This document shows positions 37,987 through 46,384 of a stretch of DNA of 64,000 bases, in pieces. Source of the DNA: PWXP01 sp034005525. Lineage in GTDB: Bacteria > Planctomycetota > Planctomycetia > Pirellulales > Thermoguttaceae. Where the stretch lies: positions 1 through 64,000 of the forward strand of contig JAVEUP010000021.1 in assembly GCA_034005525.1 (NCBI GenBank), given 5' to 3'. The translations under genes were made by a program, and so were the position numbers. The stretch's first letter is position 1, and each line of letters starts with the position of its first letter. Below the pieces are notes generated by a model. It worked only from the letters and a program-made list of their open reading frames with translations. It searched no databases and had not been told where the DNA came from.

Positions 37987-38223
37987 ATGAATCGCATCGT
38001 AGTCAAATCGAGGATCGGCAGCGACGGCATCCTGCAATTGGCGTTGCCCGTCGGACCGGCCGATGCTGACCGAGAGGTTCAGGTTTCGGTCGAACCGGTC
38101 GCCCCGGCGGCCCTGTCGCCCGACGAGTGGCGCCGCCGCGTTTTCGAGACGGCTGGAAAGTGGGAGGGACCGCTGGAGCGGCCGGAGCAGGGGGAATACG
38201 AACAGCGGGAGCCGCTAGGGTGA
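37987..38223 (+). CDS. VapB-type antitoxin, partner toxin truncated
   Basis: 78 residues. The start NRIVVKSRIGSDGILQLALPVG and the end EWRRRVFETAGKW...LERPEQGEYEQRE fit a planctomycete and cyanobacterial antitoxin group that normally sits directly before a VapC gene. Its stop overlaps the GTG start of a PIN-domain fragment by 4 nt. No strong ribosome site is seen. It could still bind a VapC made elsewhere. Confidence 0.7.
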   Translation: MNRIVVKSRIGSDGILQLALPVGPADADREVQVSVEPVAPAALSPDEWRRRVFETAGKWEGPLERPEQGEYEQREPLG

Positions 38224-38318
38224 GCCACCTGCTGGACACCAACTCTTTCATCGACCACCTTCACAACACGTCCGAGTTCAGCCGCATACCGGGCTTGCTC
38301 CTTGAGGACTGGCAGTAG
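38220..38318 (+). pseudogene. Truncated VapC toxin
   Basis: From the GTG at 38220 the translation reads VSHLLDTNSFIDHL, the start of a PIN domain with the first catalytic Asp, and then ends after 32 codons at a TAG. The other PIN acidic residues are missing, so it cannot be an active nuclease. Sequence after the stop does not continue the family in any frame and soon enters the end of mcrC on the other strand. Confidence 0.75.
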
Positions 38319-38373
38319 ATTTGCCAGCCCGACTGGAGCAGCTTGCGTCACGCAACCGTGGATGGCTCCCGCG

Positions 38374-39762
38374 TCATGCTCGCCGTTGAACTGTTGCAGC
38401 AATCCATTCGCGGAGGCGGTCGGCTGCTGCCCGCTTCACGTCTTTCAAAGATTGACGCCGTTGGAGCAAGTTGATCGCAAGTACGGCCACACGGACGTGA
38501 CCATCGCATGGCGGAACTGCAAAGTGGAAGTTGTCCAGCCATTCGAAAGGCTGTCCGTCCATGTTCCAGAAGGGAACCACGAAGAAGCCACACGAGGCGC
38601 CATAGAGTCGCATGTAAACATAAAGCTGATTCCAGTCAGCAGAACGAATGCAAACTCGCAGAACCTCTTCGCCACTGGCAAGTTGTGAGGTCATCGCCCT
38701 TTCCAAAACATCCTTATACTTCGCATCCCCTACAGCGTACGATTCCTGTGACTTCCACAAGACAATGTCTGGCTCATGCACCTGGTGCTGTTGCCCGCTA
38801 AGGAACGGCCTGGAATTGCAAAATGCGGCTTGCCAGGTCGCATCGGGCAACGCGGCCTGCGCAATCACTTCGGCAAATCGTTCAAAGGCACGATTGGCAT
38901 CGAGAGCCAGCGAAGGGGCTTGGCCGCCTGGGGACGGCAAATCGCTGCCTCGCAGCAGCAGGCGTGCCCAAGCCATGGCCCGCCGATAGACGCGCGACGT
39001 CCGTTCGAGTCGCGCCTTCCGAAGGTCTGCAGACGTAATGGACACTTCTTCGACACCGCTGAACCACGGTAAGAGCTTTTGGAACGGTTCCCACACCGAC
39101 GCACCCACTCCAGGGTCAAGGGCTGCGGCAACGCGCTGGAGTCGGCGGGCGGCAGCCCAAAGAATGCGATTATCCCAGTTGTCAACCGTGAACTCTTCCC
39201 AACGGCATGGAAGCACATGCGGCTTGCCGCGAAGCGCCCCCCGCACATAGCCTGCAAGGTGAAGCCGGCCCCGAATGTGGCTGCGCAGCTCCGCTTCCTC
39301 CTTGCGGTAGTACGCGCGAAAGTCCCGACGGCACAGTTCTTGAAGCAACTGCGCATAGTGCCTGGCAAGAAACAGGAGGAACGGATGTGGGCCTAGTTGT
39401 CCTTCCCACCCTGGGACATCCTCCGGTGGCGTTTCGCCTTCACCCAGTGCAAGCAGTTCTAAAAAACGCAAGAGACCAAGGCGCGGCTCTTGTCGGCAGC
39501 CCTTTGGGGCGATCAGCAAGAGGTGCATTCCGTCCTCATCGCCGAATGGCAACAGCCCAACGTAATGAGATGCGCCAATATGCAGGCGGTCCTCATCGAA
39601 AGAGCGCACCAACCATTGGGCTGTCAAATACGGCTCGAGGTGTTCCTTGCGATGAAATAGGAGGGCTGCCTCGTCCCGGTCGGCACAGGTGTCATACTCG
39701 AAAAGTGTCACCTCGCGAGGGAGGACAACAGCGGGCAAATTTGCGGTACCTTCAGCACTCAT
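38374..39762 (-). CDS. mcrC: McrC nuclease subunit of a McrBC restriction system
   Basis: 462 residues. The N-terminal half matches McrC/DUF2357 proteins (YVGLLPFGDEDGMHLLLIAPKG). The C-terminal half has a PD-(D/E)xK nuclease core: Asp332 (EPDIVLW), Asp346-x-Lys348 (GDAKYKD) and a following Gln-x-Tyr helix (NQLYVYMR). McrC provides the cutting activity and stimulates the McrB GTPase; the complex restricts modified DNA. The start at 39762 (ATG) overlaps the mcrB stop by 4 nt; an alternative ATG 36 nt upstream lies within mcrB. Confidence 0.9.
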   Translation of the reverse strand: MSAEGTANLPAVVLPREVTLFEYDTCADRDEAALLFHRKEHLEPYLTAQWLVRSFDEDRLHIGASHYVGLLPFGDEDGMHLLLIAPKGCRQEPRLGLLRFLELLALGEGETPPEDVPGWEGQLGPHPFLLFLARHYAQLLQELCRRDFRAYYRKEEAELRSHIRGRLHLAGYVRGALRGKPHVLPCRWEEFTVDNWDNRILWAAARRLQRVAAALDPGVGASVWEPFQKLLPWFSGVEEVSITSADLRKARLERTSRVYRRAMAWARLLLRGSDLPSPGGQAPSLALDANRAFERFAEVIAQAALPDATWQAAFCNSRPFLSGQQHQVHEPDIVLWKSQESYAVGDAKYKDVLERAMTSQLASGEEVLRVCIRSADWNQLYVYMRLYGASCGFFVVPFWNMDGQPFEWLDNFHFAVPPCDGHVRVAVLAINLLQRRQSLKDVKRAAADRLREWIAATVQRRA

Positions 39763-40985
39763 GGCTGTGGCAGAACCTGATCCAACGGGTGTAACCATTT
39801 ACCGAGGGTATCTGCTCCCAGATTCAAGAGCTGGGCATATTCGCGAAGCAGCGGCTGCACCTGATGTTCCCATTTCATCCGGACCTGTTGCTGGGCAACC
39901 TCGCCCGACGCATCCGCGTTCGGAAGAAAATAGGAGTGACCGATCCCCATTTCCGCCTCAGCATTGCGGTCGTTGCCCGTGTTGAGCATGGCATTGAGCT
40001 GCTCCATGAGTTTCACCAAACGCTCGCCGTAGCTTTCTTCTTGTGCGCCGTGCCAGACCTTCCGAATGACCTCCGAATCCGGTCCAACGTGACAAAGGCC
40101 AAAACGTCGACGGATGGCGACATCGATATGACCAATGGAACGATCCGCAGAGTTCATCGTTGCGATGATATACAGGTTGCCGGGTACGATCAAGTCCGCG
40201 CGTTCCTCGCACACGAACGGCAGCGTCACCGGTTGATTACGATACTCGAGCGCATAAACCAGTTCGCCAAGCAGTTTTGGCAGGTTGCCACGGTTGATCT
40301 CATCAATCACCAACACGACAGGCTGGGCGTGCGACCCCGTGGAGCGCTGTTCGGCCCGGCGGCAAAGCTGCAGGAAGATTCCCCCTTTCACCTGAAACGC
40401 GAGTGTGCCGTCCTTTACTATCGGTTCGATGCCGCCCACAAACTGTTCATACTCGTACGCCGGATGGAAGACGACAAGCTCAAATCGCTTGTCCTCGCGG
40501 AAAGGTTGAAGTTGCTTGTCGATCTCTCCTGTTGGGGCCGACTCGGCAGGTTCCTTCCCGCTGAGGATGGCGAGTGCAGTTCGCTTAGCTTCGCGGGTCT
40601 TACCCGTGCCGGGCGGACCGTAGAGAATCACTTGGCGAAATTGGTGCAATAGGTCTTTCATGGTCGGCCACTTTGTCGGTTCTATTCCTGTAGGTGGTTC
40701 TGGTGGTCGTTCGGGATCAAGGTTTGCATCCTTGAGGCAAATTTGGCAGTAGGCAGTGGGTGTCCTCCCGTGTTCATGCAGCCCATTAAGCAACTCATCC
40801 AAGGTCGAACCCCAAATCCTCTTGCGTGGCTCACTGTCTGCGCCCTTTTTGTAGGGCTGTCCTCCGAACTTGCATGATGTGCGGTGTACCTTCCCGTGTC
40901 CATCGATCCAAACGAAGCCTGCTGGCTTCGCCCTAATCCACTCCAAGTATCGGCGTTCCTCCCCAATCTCGAACCTCTCAATCAT
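39759..40985 (-). CDS. mcrB: McrB AAA+ GTPase with Cys-containing N-terminal domain
   Basis: 408 residues. The AAA+ motor has Walker A GPPGTGKT (123-130), Walker B VLVIDEINRGN and the McrB-specific MNSADRS (277-283), which in the family sets GTP specificity. The first 90 residues differ from the classic methylcytosine-binding domain: His34-x3-Cys38 and Cys80-x2-Cys83 could form a zinc site, and the GFVWIDG...HRTSC layout is seen in other McrB-like proteins. This part probably reads the modified base. With mcrC it makes a two-gene restriction unit against modified DNA. Confidence 0.9.
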   Translation of the reverse strand: MIERFEIGEERRYLEWIRAKPAGFVWIDGHGKVHRTSCKFGGQPYKKGADSEPRKRIWGSTLDELLNGLHEHGRTPTAYCQICLKDANLDPERPPEPPTGIEPTKWPTMKDLLHQFRQVILYGPPGTGKTREAKRTALAILSGKEPAESAPTGEIDKQLQPFREDKRFELVVFHPAYEYEQFVGGIEPIVKDGTLAFQVKGGIFLQLCRRAEQRSTGSHAQPVVLVIDEINRGNLPKLLGELVYALEYRNQPVTLPFVCEERADLIVPGNLYIIATMNSADRSIGHIDVAIRRRFGLCHVGPDSEVIRKVWHGAQEESYGERLVKLMEQLNAMLNTGNDRNAEAEMGIGHSYFLPNADASGEVAQQQVRMKWEHQVQPLLREYAQLLNLGADTLGKWLHPLDQVLPQP

Positions 40986-41353
40986 CTACTGTTCTCCCGC
41001 CCGGAGGGTTTCCAGCGATAAGGAATCGCATAGCTAGAGGACCCAGGTGCAATCTGTGGAGTGGCTCCGTGCTCTGGATGGCCGATACTCGCCACCATCC
41101 CCATTGCGCGACGCATCTCTCTTGTATCGACGCTTTCCGTGTCTCATCGCCGAGGACGCAGTCGCTCCTGTCGGCATCCGACCTCAAGTATGCCGCGGCC
41201 GGGGGAAATGGTCAACCCCTCCGTGCAAAGCGACGAATTCAAGAAAATTAGCGCTGGCGAGTCTCCCCCCCCACCCAAAAACCGTCAGAAGAGGGGGCTT
41301 TTCGACGAAAATCGGCTTGCTTTATACGCTATTTGCATATATATTTACGTTAT
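40986..41353. other. Divergent intergenic region, mcrBC / MNT-HEPN
   Basis: 368 nt with promoters for both directions expected. The right end is AT-rich (41318-41356, TTTATACGCTATTTGCATAT and then ATATTTACGTTATATGCG), an imperfect palindrome touching the start codon of the nucleotidyltransferase gene. It is a plausible autoregulatory operator with an overlapping promoter. A short inverted CCCCC/GGGGG pair at about 41265-41299 is weak. Confidence 0.45.
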
Positions 41354-41950
41354 ATGCGTACAAAACCCCTGATCGCCGCGCTGTTCCCGAAGACCCGGCG
41401 GTCGGTGCTGGCCGCAACGGTAATGCACCCGGACCGATGGTGGTTCCATGCCGATTTGGCGCGGCATCTCGGTGTTCCGCCGTCGAGCCTTCAGCGGGAA
41501 TTGCAGTCGCTGGTCGAAGCGGGCATTCTGATTCGTCGCGAAGAGGGGAAGCACGTGTACTTCAAGCCCGATCCGAACTGCCCGGTCCTGCCCGAACTCC
41601 AGGGGATCATGACGAAGACGCTCGGCCTTGTCGATGTGTTGCGGGCGGCGATGGCGCCGTTTCAGGACGCGATCCGGGTGGCCTTCGTTTACGGCTCCAT
41701 CGCACGGTCGGAGGAATTGTCGGAAAGCGACGTGGACCTGATGGTCATCGGCAGCGCCCAACTGGCCGCCCTGTCGCCCGAGTTTTCGAAGGCCGAGGCA
41801 ACACTCGGCCGCGAGGTGAACCCGACGGTCTTCTCGCCGGAAGAGTTCTCCAGAAAGCTGCAAGAGGGGCATCACTTCGTGACATCGGTGGTGCGAGCCG
41901 AGAAGCTGTTCGTTACCGGAGGCCCGGATGACTTGGCACGACTTGCTTAG
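41354..41950 (+). CDS. Nucleotidyltransferase (MNT) with winged helix, antitoxin-like
   Basis: 198 residues: an N-terminal winged helix (ADLARHLGVPPSSLQRELQSLVEAGIL) followed by a minimal nucleotidyltransferase with the motif GSIARSEELSESDVDL (Gly-Ser then Asp-x-Asp). In MNT-HEPN toxin-antitoxin pairs the MNT protein inactivates the HEPN RNase, in some cases by AMPylating it. The winged helix could autoregulate through the AT-rich palindrome at the start codon. The ATG at 41354 has no clear ribosome site; one 7 codons upstream is an alternative. The gene overlaps the HEPN gene by 23 nt. Confidence 0.75.
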   Translation: MRTKPLIAALFPKTRRSVLAATVMHPDRWWFHADLARHLGVPPSSLQRELQSLVEAGILIRREEGKHVYFKPDPNCPVLPELQGIMTKTLGLVDVLRAAMAPFQDAIRVAFVYGSIARSEELSESDVDLMVIGSAQLAALSPEFSKAEATLGREVNPTVFSPEEFSRKLQEGHHFVTSVVRAEKLFVTGGPDDLARLA

Positions 41951-42371
41951 GACGCGGCGCATCCAGCGCCACAGCACGAGCAAACAGGAACTGGACGCCT
42001 TGCGTGCCGTGGTGGAACGCGACTTGAAGGACGCTTCTGTTCCGGAACTGTCGGAAGACCGGCGGTTTGCGATGGCGTACAACGGTGTGCTGCAACTGGC
42101 CACGATGGCGGTGGCCTGTGCCGGCTACCGGGTGACCGCCAAGCAGGGCCATCACGAGAATACTTTCGTCGCGCTGGAGTTGGCCGCAGGCCCGCAAGTG
42201 GCCCCCCTCGCAAAGTACTTCAACACTTGCCGGCGGAAGCGGAACATGGTCGACTACAACGTAGCCAGCGTCGTTACGGAAACCGAACTGATGGAACTGT
42301 TGGAGAAGGCCGCCGAGTTCAAAACGTTCATCGAGGATTGGATCGCGACGAACCACCTGCATCTCACGTAA
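41928..42371 (+). CDS. HEPN-domain protein, toxin partner of MNT
   Basis: 147 residues, all helical. The helix with CRRKRNMVDYN (101-111) corresponds to the HEPN Arg-x4-6-His active motif, but the usual His position is Tyr110 (RNMVDY), a variant seen in MNT-associated HEPN proteins. It would be an RNase toxin or an AMPylation target, if the variant motif is active. GGAGG lies 5 nt before the ATG. Order and overlap with the upstream MNT gene support a two-gene module. Confidence 0.7.
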   Translation: MTWHDLLRTRRIQRHSTSKQELDALRAVVERDLKDASVPELSEDRRFAMAYNGVLQLATMAVACAGYRVTAKQGHHENTFVALELAAGPQVAPLAKYFNTCRRKRNMVDYNVASVVTETELMELLEKAAEFKTFIEDWIATNHLHLT

Positions 42372-42384
42372 CGCTACGGCCACT

Positions 42385-42636
42385 TCATTCGCCGGCCGCC
42401 TCCGCGATGATTTCGTCGGCGTTATACTGAAATGGGGTGGTGCCGAGCCGGCTTGCGGCTTGTAGGAATTCGGCGCGCGAAAGGTCGGCGATCTCCGCCG
42501 CGCGGGCCTGCGAAACAAGCCGCAACTCGTACCATTTCACGGCGGCGGCAAGCCGCAGGTCGGCCGCGAAGCCGGATGGATCCTTTCGCATCGCCGCCAA
42601 TGCACCCTCGGGCATTTCGATTGTCATCCGCACCAT
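42385..42636 (-). CDS. UPF0175 family small protein
   Basis: 83 residues. The start TIEMPEGALAAM and the helix-turn-helix-like AAEIADLSRAEFLQAASRLG are typical of UPF0175, a group with antitoxin-like DNA-binding features that often precedes a PIN-domain gene. No such toxin follows here. The start at 42636 has GGGAG 8 nt upstream. It ends 13 nt from the HEPN stop on the opposite strand. Confidence 0.75.
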   Translation of the reverse strand: MVRMTIEMPEGALAAMRKDPSGFAADLRLAAAVKWYELRLVSQARAAEIADLSRAEFLQAASRLGTTPFQYNADEIIAEAAGE

Positions 42637-42753
42637 GAGCGTGTCTCCCGCAGCAGCCGCGATCAATCCGGTTCTTGGCTTTCGCAGCCTTCCCTCCAAT
42701 TATAGCAGATAGGACGGGCGGAGGTAAGGCGGCCGGCAGGCCACCCGGCGCTA

Positions 42754-42880
42754 GCCGATCAGCTTCTCGACTGGCTCCGGGTGGAGCACGACGTAGCGAA
42801 GCCGACGCTGAAGCTCAAAACCCTCCTGAACCTCGACTGCGATGCCTTTGTGGCGGAAGAGCGGAAACAACCGATTGGCG
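42754..42880 (+). pseudogene. Internal fragment of a type IIG RM gene
   Basis: Translation of this stretch, ADQLLDWLRVEHDVAKP then LKTLLNLDCDAFVAEERK, nearly repeats residues just before the C-terminal tail of the type IIG enzyme (RRQLLDWLRVEHEVAKP, LRSLLDLDSDAFVAEVRK, at about 35970-36093). Start and end are abrupt; on the right it passes into an integrase fragment in another frame. It has neither start codon nor ribosome site. Confidence 0.75.
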
Positions 42881-42881
42881 T

Positions 42882-43058
42882 TTGCCCTTCGCCGGATTGC
42901 GGGGAATTGAACTCTTGCGGCTGCGAGTGAAGGACGTCGACTTCCAACGCCGGCAGTTGACGGTGCGGGACGCCAAAGGGCAGAAGGACCGGGCCACGAT
43001 CCTGGGGGAGCCTTCGTCGCACGAAGCCCTTCTTGCACAGAACGTTCCGAGCCGCCAC
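42882..43058 (+). pseudogene. Integron-type tyrosine recombinase fragment
   Basis: In this frame the DNA encodes FAGLRGIELLRLRVKDVDF followed by RRQLTVRDAKGQKDRATIL, the block around the first catalytic Arg of integron integrases and relatives. The other catalytic residues (Lys in the beta-hairpin aside, the His-x-x-Arg and Tyr) are absent. The fragment ends at the addA stop codon on the opposite strand. It is a clear trace of a recombinase once present here. Confidence 0.75.
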
Positions 43059-46000
43059 TCATACCCCCACCAAAACCCCCAACGTCAAGAATGCCAGGCG
43101 GGCCGAGACCTTGCCAGGATCGAGCCGGAACTGGCGGGCGACGGCGCGGCGGTAGGCGTCGAGCTGGGGGCGATAGTGCTCCACGCGGGCGGCCAGGGCG
43201 GCGGCGTCGCCGGGGGGAAGCTGGTCGGTCTTGAAGTCGAGCACGTCGGCGCCGACCACCTGCGGGCCGTCGTATAATACGGTCAGCCGGTCGATCGAAC
43301 CGCTCAGGATCGCCCCGTCTTCGAGCAAGGCGAACGGGCGTTCTCGCCATACGCGCCAGTGCGGCGAGCCCAGCCCCGGGCCGGCGCAAGCGGCGCAGGT
43401 GCCGTCGCCAGGCTGCTTGTAGAACGCACGGCTCAGCGCGGCAGTGATTGTGGGCCGGTCCACCGCGGCGTGGAACTCGCGCTTCAACGCCGCGACGGCC
43501 GCGGCGTCGAGCGTCGAACGCTGAGCCAGTTGGTCGAGCCGGGCGTCGTCGGGCAGCCCGTCGTCGAGCCATTCGATCTGCTCGAACCAGGCGTGCATGA
43601 GGCTGCCGCGCTGGAGCGCCGGGCCGGCTTCCACGGTCAGGCTCGTAGAAAGCTTCACCCGATGCCCTCCCTCCAAGCCCGAGGGACTGACCCGCTCCAG
43701 GCCGCGCCGCGGCTGCGAAGCCGGGGCGGCCAACTCGATGGCCAGCGGTTCGGCCGCCGCGGCTGTTGCTGCCGCCCGCCCGCGCACGATGCCCGCGGCC
43801 AGCGCCCGGGCGTACCAGTCGGCATCGCCGTGCTCGAAGGCGGCCGTTTCCGGCTCCACGCGGGCACCGTTGACCAGCGCGGCGCGGAGCACGCCCGTGG
43901 CGGTGCCGGGTAGCTTCTTCTCCTTCTCCGACGACGGCGCCACAACGCACCATAGCGAGTGGATCGGCCGCGTCAGCGCGACGTACAGAATGCAGAGCGA
44001 CTCCTCGACTTTCACGCGGTCGTCGGCGTCGAACGCGTCGGCCAGCCGCTTCGGCAGCAGGCAGCGGAAGCCCTTCGGCACATAGCGGCACACCTGGTCG
44101 ATCGGCTCGGCCGGCCCCGCGCGGCCGACGACCAGCGCGGACGTTTGCGGGCCGAGTTGGAAGTCGAGTTCCGGCAGTACAACGATGTCGAACTGGAGCC
44201 CCTTGACCTGGTGATAGTTCATCACGCGCACCGGCGCGGAAGTGGGCGACTCGACCCGCCGCTGCTCGACCATGACCACGAACTGGTCGGTGCGCGTGGT
44301 CGCGGCCGGCTCGTAGCCGTAGGCCAGTTCGACAAGCTGCATCAGCCGGCTGAGGTCGCGGGCATCACAATGCCCGGCAAGCTGCTCCGCCCAACCGTAA
44401 AGGGTCGGACCATAACCGGCGTCCATCAGCCGGTGCCGAATGTCGCCGGCCAGCCGCAAGGCTGCCGCGCCGTCGGCGTGATCGGTGAAGCCAATCGCCG
44501 CACCCAAGGGCGAACGGGCCACATGGAAGCGGGCGACCGTATCGCCCGGATGATCCACCAGCCGCAGCAACGACAGCATGAGCTGCACGGCGGGCGAGTC
44601 GGTCAGCGGGTTGCCCCCCTCCTCGCTTGCGTCGACTTCCGCCTGGCGCAAGCGGTAGATCAGCCGGGCCACGGAGGCGTTCTTCCTCACCAACACGCCA
44701 ATGGAGCATCCGGGCGATTCTTCGTGCAGTTGCTTCACCAGCCTTGCTGCGTAGTCGAGCGTCACGTCATTCTGCACCTGGCCCTCGGCCGCGCGCGGGG
44801 CTCCGGCCACGCGGCAGTAACCGGGCAGACCTTTGCGGGCGGTCGAGTGCTCCGTGAACCGGCCGCCCCAGGCGGCAGCCGCTTCCGGGTGGTTCTGCAC
44901 GGCGACATTGCTTGCGATTCCCCGGAATACCCGGTTCACCACGTCGATCACCACGGGCGACGAGCGATAGCTGCAAGTCAGTTCGCCGGCGGTGAGTTCG
45001 GGCAGCTCGTTGTTAAGCGTATCGAAGATCTCGGCCACGCCGCCTCGCCAGCCGTAAATGGCCTGCTTCACGTCGCCCACGCAGAAGAACGACCGCCGCG
45101 GGCCGCCCCGCACGCTTTCTCGTGCGAACGGGCGCAGCACGCGCCATTGCTGCGGCGAGGTGTCCTGGAACTCGTCCAGCAGCAGGTGCGACACCGGCGC
45201 GTCGAGCCGGTACACCACCTCGTCGAGCCGCCCGGCCAGGTCGGACTGGGCCAGCATGCGCGTGACGTCGTCGAACCGGACCGCCTGGCGGGCGAGCTTC
45301 AGCCGCCGATACGCATCGTCGAAATGCTTTAGCAGCCGGCGCGTGCCCTCCGTTTGGTTCGCAATCCGCCCGAGCACCTCGGCCTTCGCGTGGTCCATTA
45401 GCGGCCGGTACCGGGCAATGAGTTCGTCGGGGATCGGCTTGTTGTAGTAGGTCAGCGTGGAATCGAGGATTTTGGCGGCCAGGCCGCCCGCGAGGAAACC
45501 GTCCCAGTCTTCCGTGCCTGCGCGGTCGAGGTCCTTGTCGCGCGCGCCCGCCATCCGCTTGTTGCTGCTGAGGTCGAGGGCCGCGGCCGCGTCGATGGCC
45601 GCCTGGAGTTCGGCCGGCGGCAGCGGCTTGTAGCGGGGCAGGGCCTGCCATGCAGTGTCCGGCGCATCGACGTAGGCCCCGTACAGGCCGGAAACCAATC
45701 CGGCAATCTCCTCGGCCACCGACCGGGCCGCGGCGCCCTTGTGCAGCAGGTGCATCAGCTCCAGGGCGTCGGCGGTCGACTCCTGCGCGACGATCCGGCG
45801 GACCGCCTCGGCCTGCATGGCGGCGTCGTCCATCTCGTCGACGATTTGCCAGCCGGGCGGCAGCCCGAGTTCCAGCCCGAAGCTTTGGGCGATTTGCACG
45901 AAGAAGCTGTCGAGCGTACCCACGCGCAGCCGGTGGAGGCGGCGGACCATGGCGGCCACCAGCCGCAGGCAGTTCTCGCGGTTGAGCTTGCCGCCTTCGA

Positions 46001-46229
46001 CGTGCTTGTTGAGTTCGGCTAGCTTCTTCGCGTCGAGTGCGGCGGTCGCCAGCCGGGTGAGCACTCGGTTGAGGATTTCGCCCGCCGCCTTGCGCGTGAA
46101 CGTGCTGGCCAGAATGGCGTCGAGCGGCTCGCCAGCCGCCGCCAGCCCAATGAACCGGTTGCTAAGCTGGAACGTCTTGCCCGTACCGGCCGACGCGCGA
46201 ATGACCAGGTTGGAGAAGCGATGGCTCAT
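43059..46229 (-). CDS. addA: AddA-type UvrD-like helicase/nuclease
   Basis: 1056 residues. Superfamily I helicase motifs: Walker A ASAGTGKT (12-19), motif Ia ASTFTRKAA, Walker B LLLDEFQDTSP (349-359), GDVKQAIYGWRGG and later VMNYHQVKGLQFD and LYVALTR. The C-terminal RecB-family nuclease has GSIDRLTV, DVLDFKTD and QLDAYRRAV. It is the ATP-driven subunit of the AddAB double-strand break repair and DNA degradation complex. The partner addB is upstream on the same strand but separated by one unrelated gene. The start gives a P-loop at the normal distance. Confidence 0.85.
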   Translation of the reverse strand: MSHRFSNLVIRASAGTGKTFQLSNRFIGLAAAGEPLDAILASTFTRKAAGEILNRVLTRLATAALDAKKLAELNKHVEGGKLNRENCLRLVAAMVRRLHRLRVGTLDSFFVQIAQSFGLELGLPPGWQIVDEMDDAAMQAEAVRRIVAQESTADALELMHLLHKGAAARSVAEEIAGLVSGLYGAYVDAPDTAWQALPRYKPLPPAELQAAIDAAAALDLSSNKRMAGARDKDLDRAGTEDWDGFLAGGLAAKILDSTLTYYNKPIPDELIARYRPLMDHAKAEVLGRIANQTEGTRRLLKHFDDAYRRLKLARQAVRFDDVTRMLAQSDLAGRLDEVVYRLDAPVSHLLLDEFQDTSPQQWRVLRPFARESVRGGPRRSFFCVGDVKQAIYGWRGGVAEIFDTLNNELPELTAGELTCSYRSSPVVIDVVNRVFRGIASNVAVQNHPEAAAAWGGRFTEHSTARKGLPGYCRVAGAPRAAEGQVQNDVTLDYAARLVKQLHEESPGCSIGVLVRKNASVARLIYRLRQAEVDASEEGGNPLTDSPAVQLMLSLLRLVDHPGDTVARFHVARSPLGAAIGFTDHADGAAALRLAGDIRHRLMDAGYGPTLYGWAEQLAGHCDARDLSRLMQLVELAYGYEPAATTRTDQFVVMVEQRRVESPTSAPVRVMNYHQVKGLQFDIVVLPELDFQLGPQTSALVVGRAGPAEPIDQVCRYVPKGFRCLLPKRLADAFDADDRVKVEESLCILYVALTRPIHSLWCVVAPSSEKEKKLPGTATGVLRAALVNGARVEPETAAFEHGDADWYARALAAGIVRGRAAATAAAAEPLAIELAAPASQPRRGLERVSPSGLEGGHRVKLSTSLTVEAGPALQRGSLMHAWFEQIEWLDDGLPDDARLDQLAQRSTLDAAAVAALKREFHAAVDRPTITAALSRAFYKQPGDGTCAACAGPGLGSPHWRVWRERPFALLEDGAILSGSIDRLTVLYDGPQVVGADVLDFKTDQLPPGDAAALAARVEHYRPQLDAYRRAVARQFRLDPGKVSARLAFLTLGVLVGV

Positions 46230-46316
46230 GCTGCCCCTTCGCTATTTCAAGCTCTTGCCCGGAATCCCCGGCGCCCGTCCCCGCTGCTCAGGGCGCGATC
46301 AGAAACAACTTGAGCA

Positions 46317-46350
46317 AATTGTATTAGGCACACGCCGTGTGCCTACTACA
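46317..46350. repeat. Short hairpin repeat
   Basis: TAGGCACAC at 46325-46333 and GTGTGCCTA at 46337-46345 form a perfect 9-bp stem with a GCC loop. The flank GTATTAG matches in part the sequence at about 32864-32881 (TGTAGTAGGCACACGCCG). It sits between addA and the upstream gene and may be a scattered repeat rather than a terminator, since only short T-runs follow. Confidence 0.6.
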
Positions 46351-46384
46351 CTGCAATTGACCAACTCATTGGCGTCCCCGCCGC

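Noticed and set aside
41265..41305. Possible terminator with CCCCC/GGGGG arms and CTTTT
   Set aside because: The loop is about 20 nt, the stem only five pairs, and no gene on the plus strand ends there.
41047..41931. Plus-strand frame overlapping the MNT gene
   Set aside because: The MNT frame has a clear winged helix and GSxAR...SDxDL motif. The other frame gives Arg-rich sequence without a domain.
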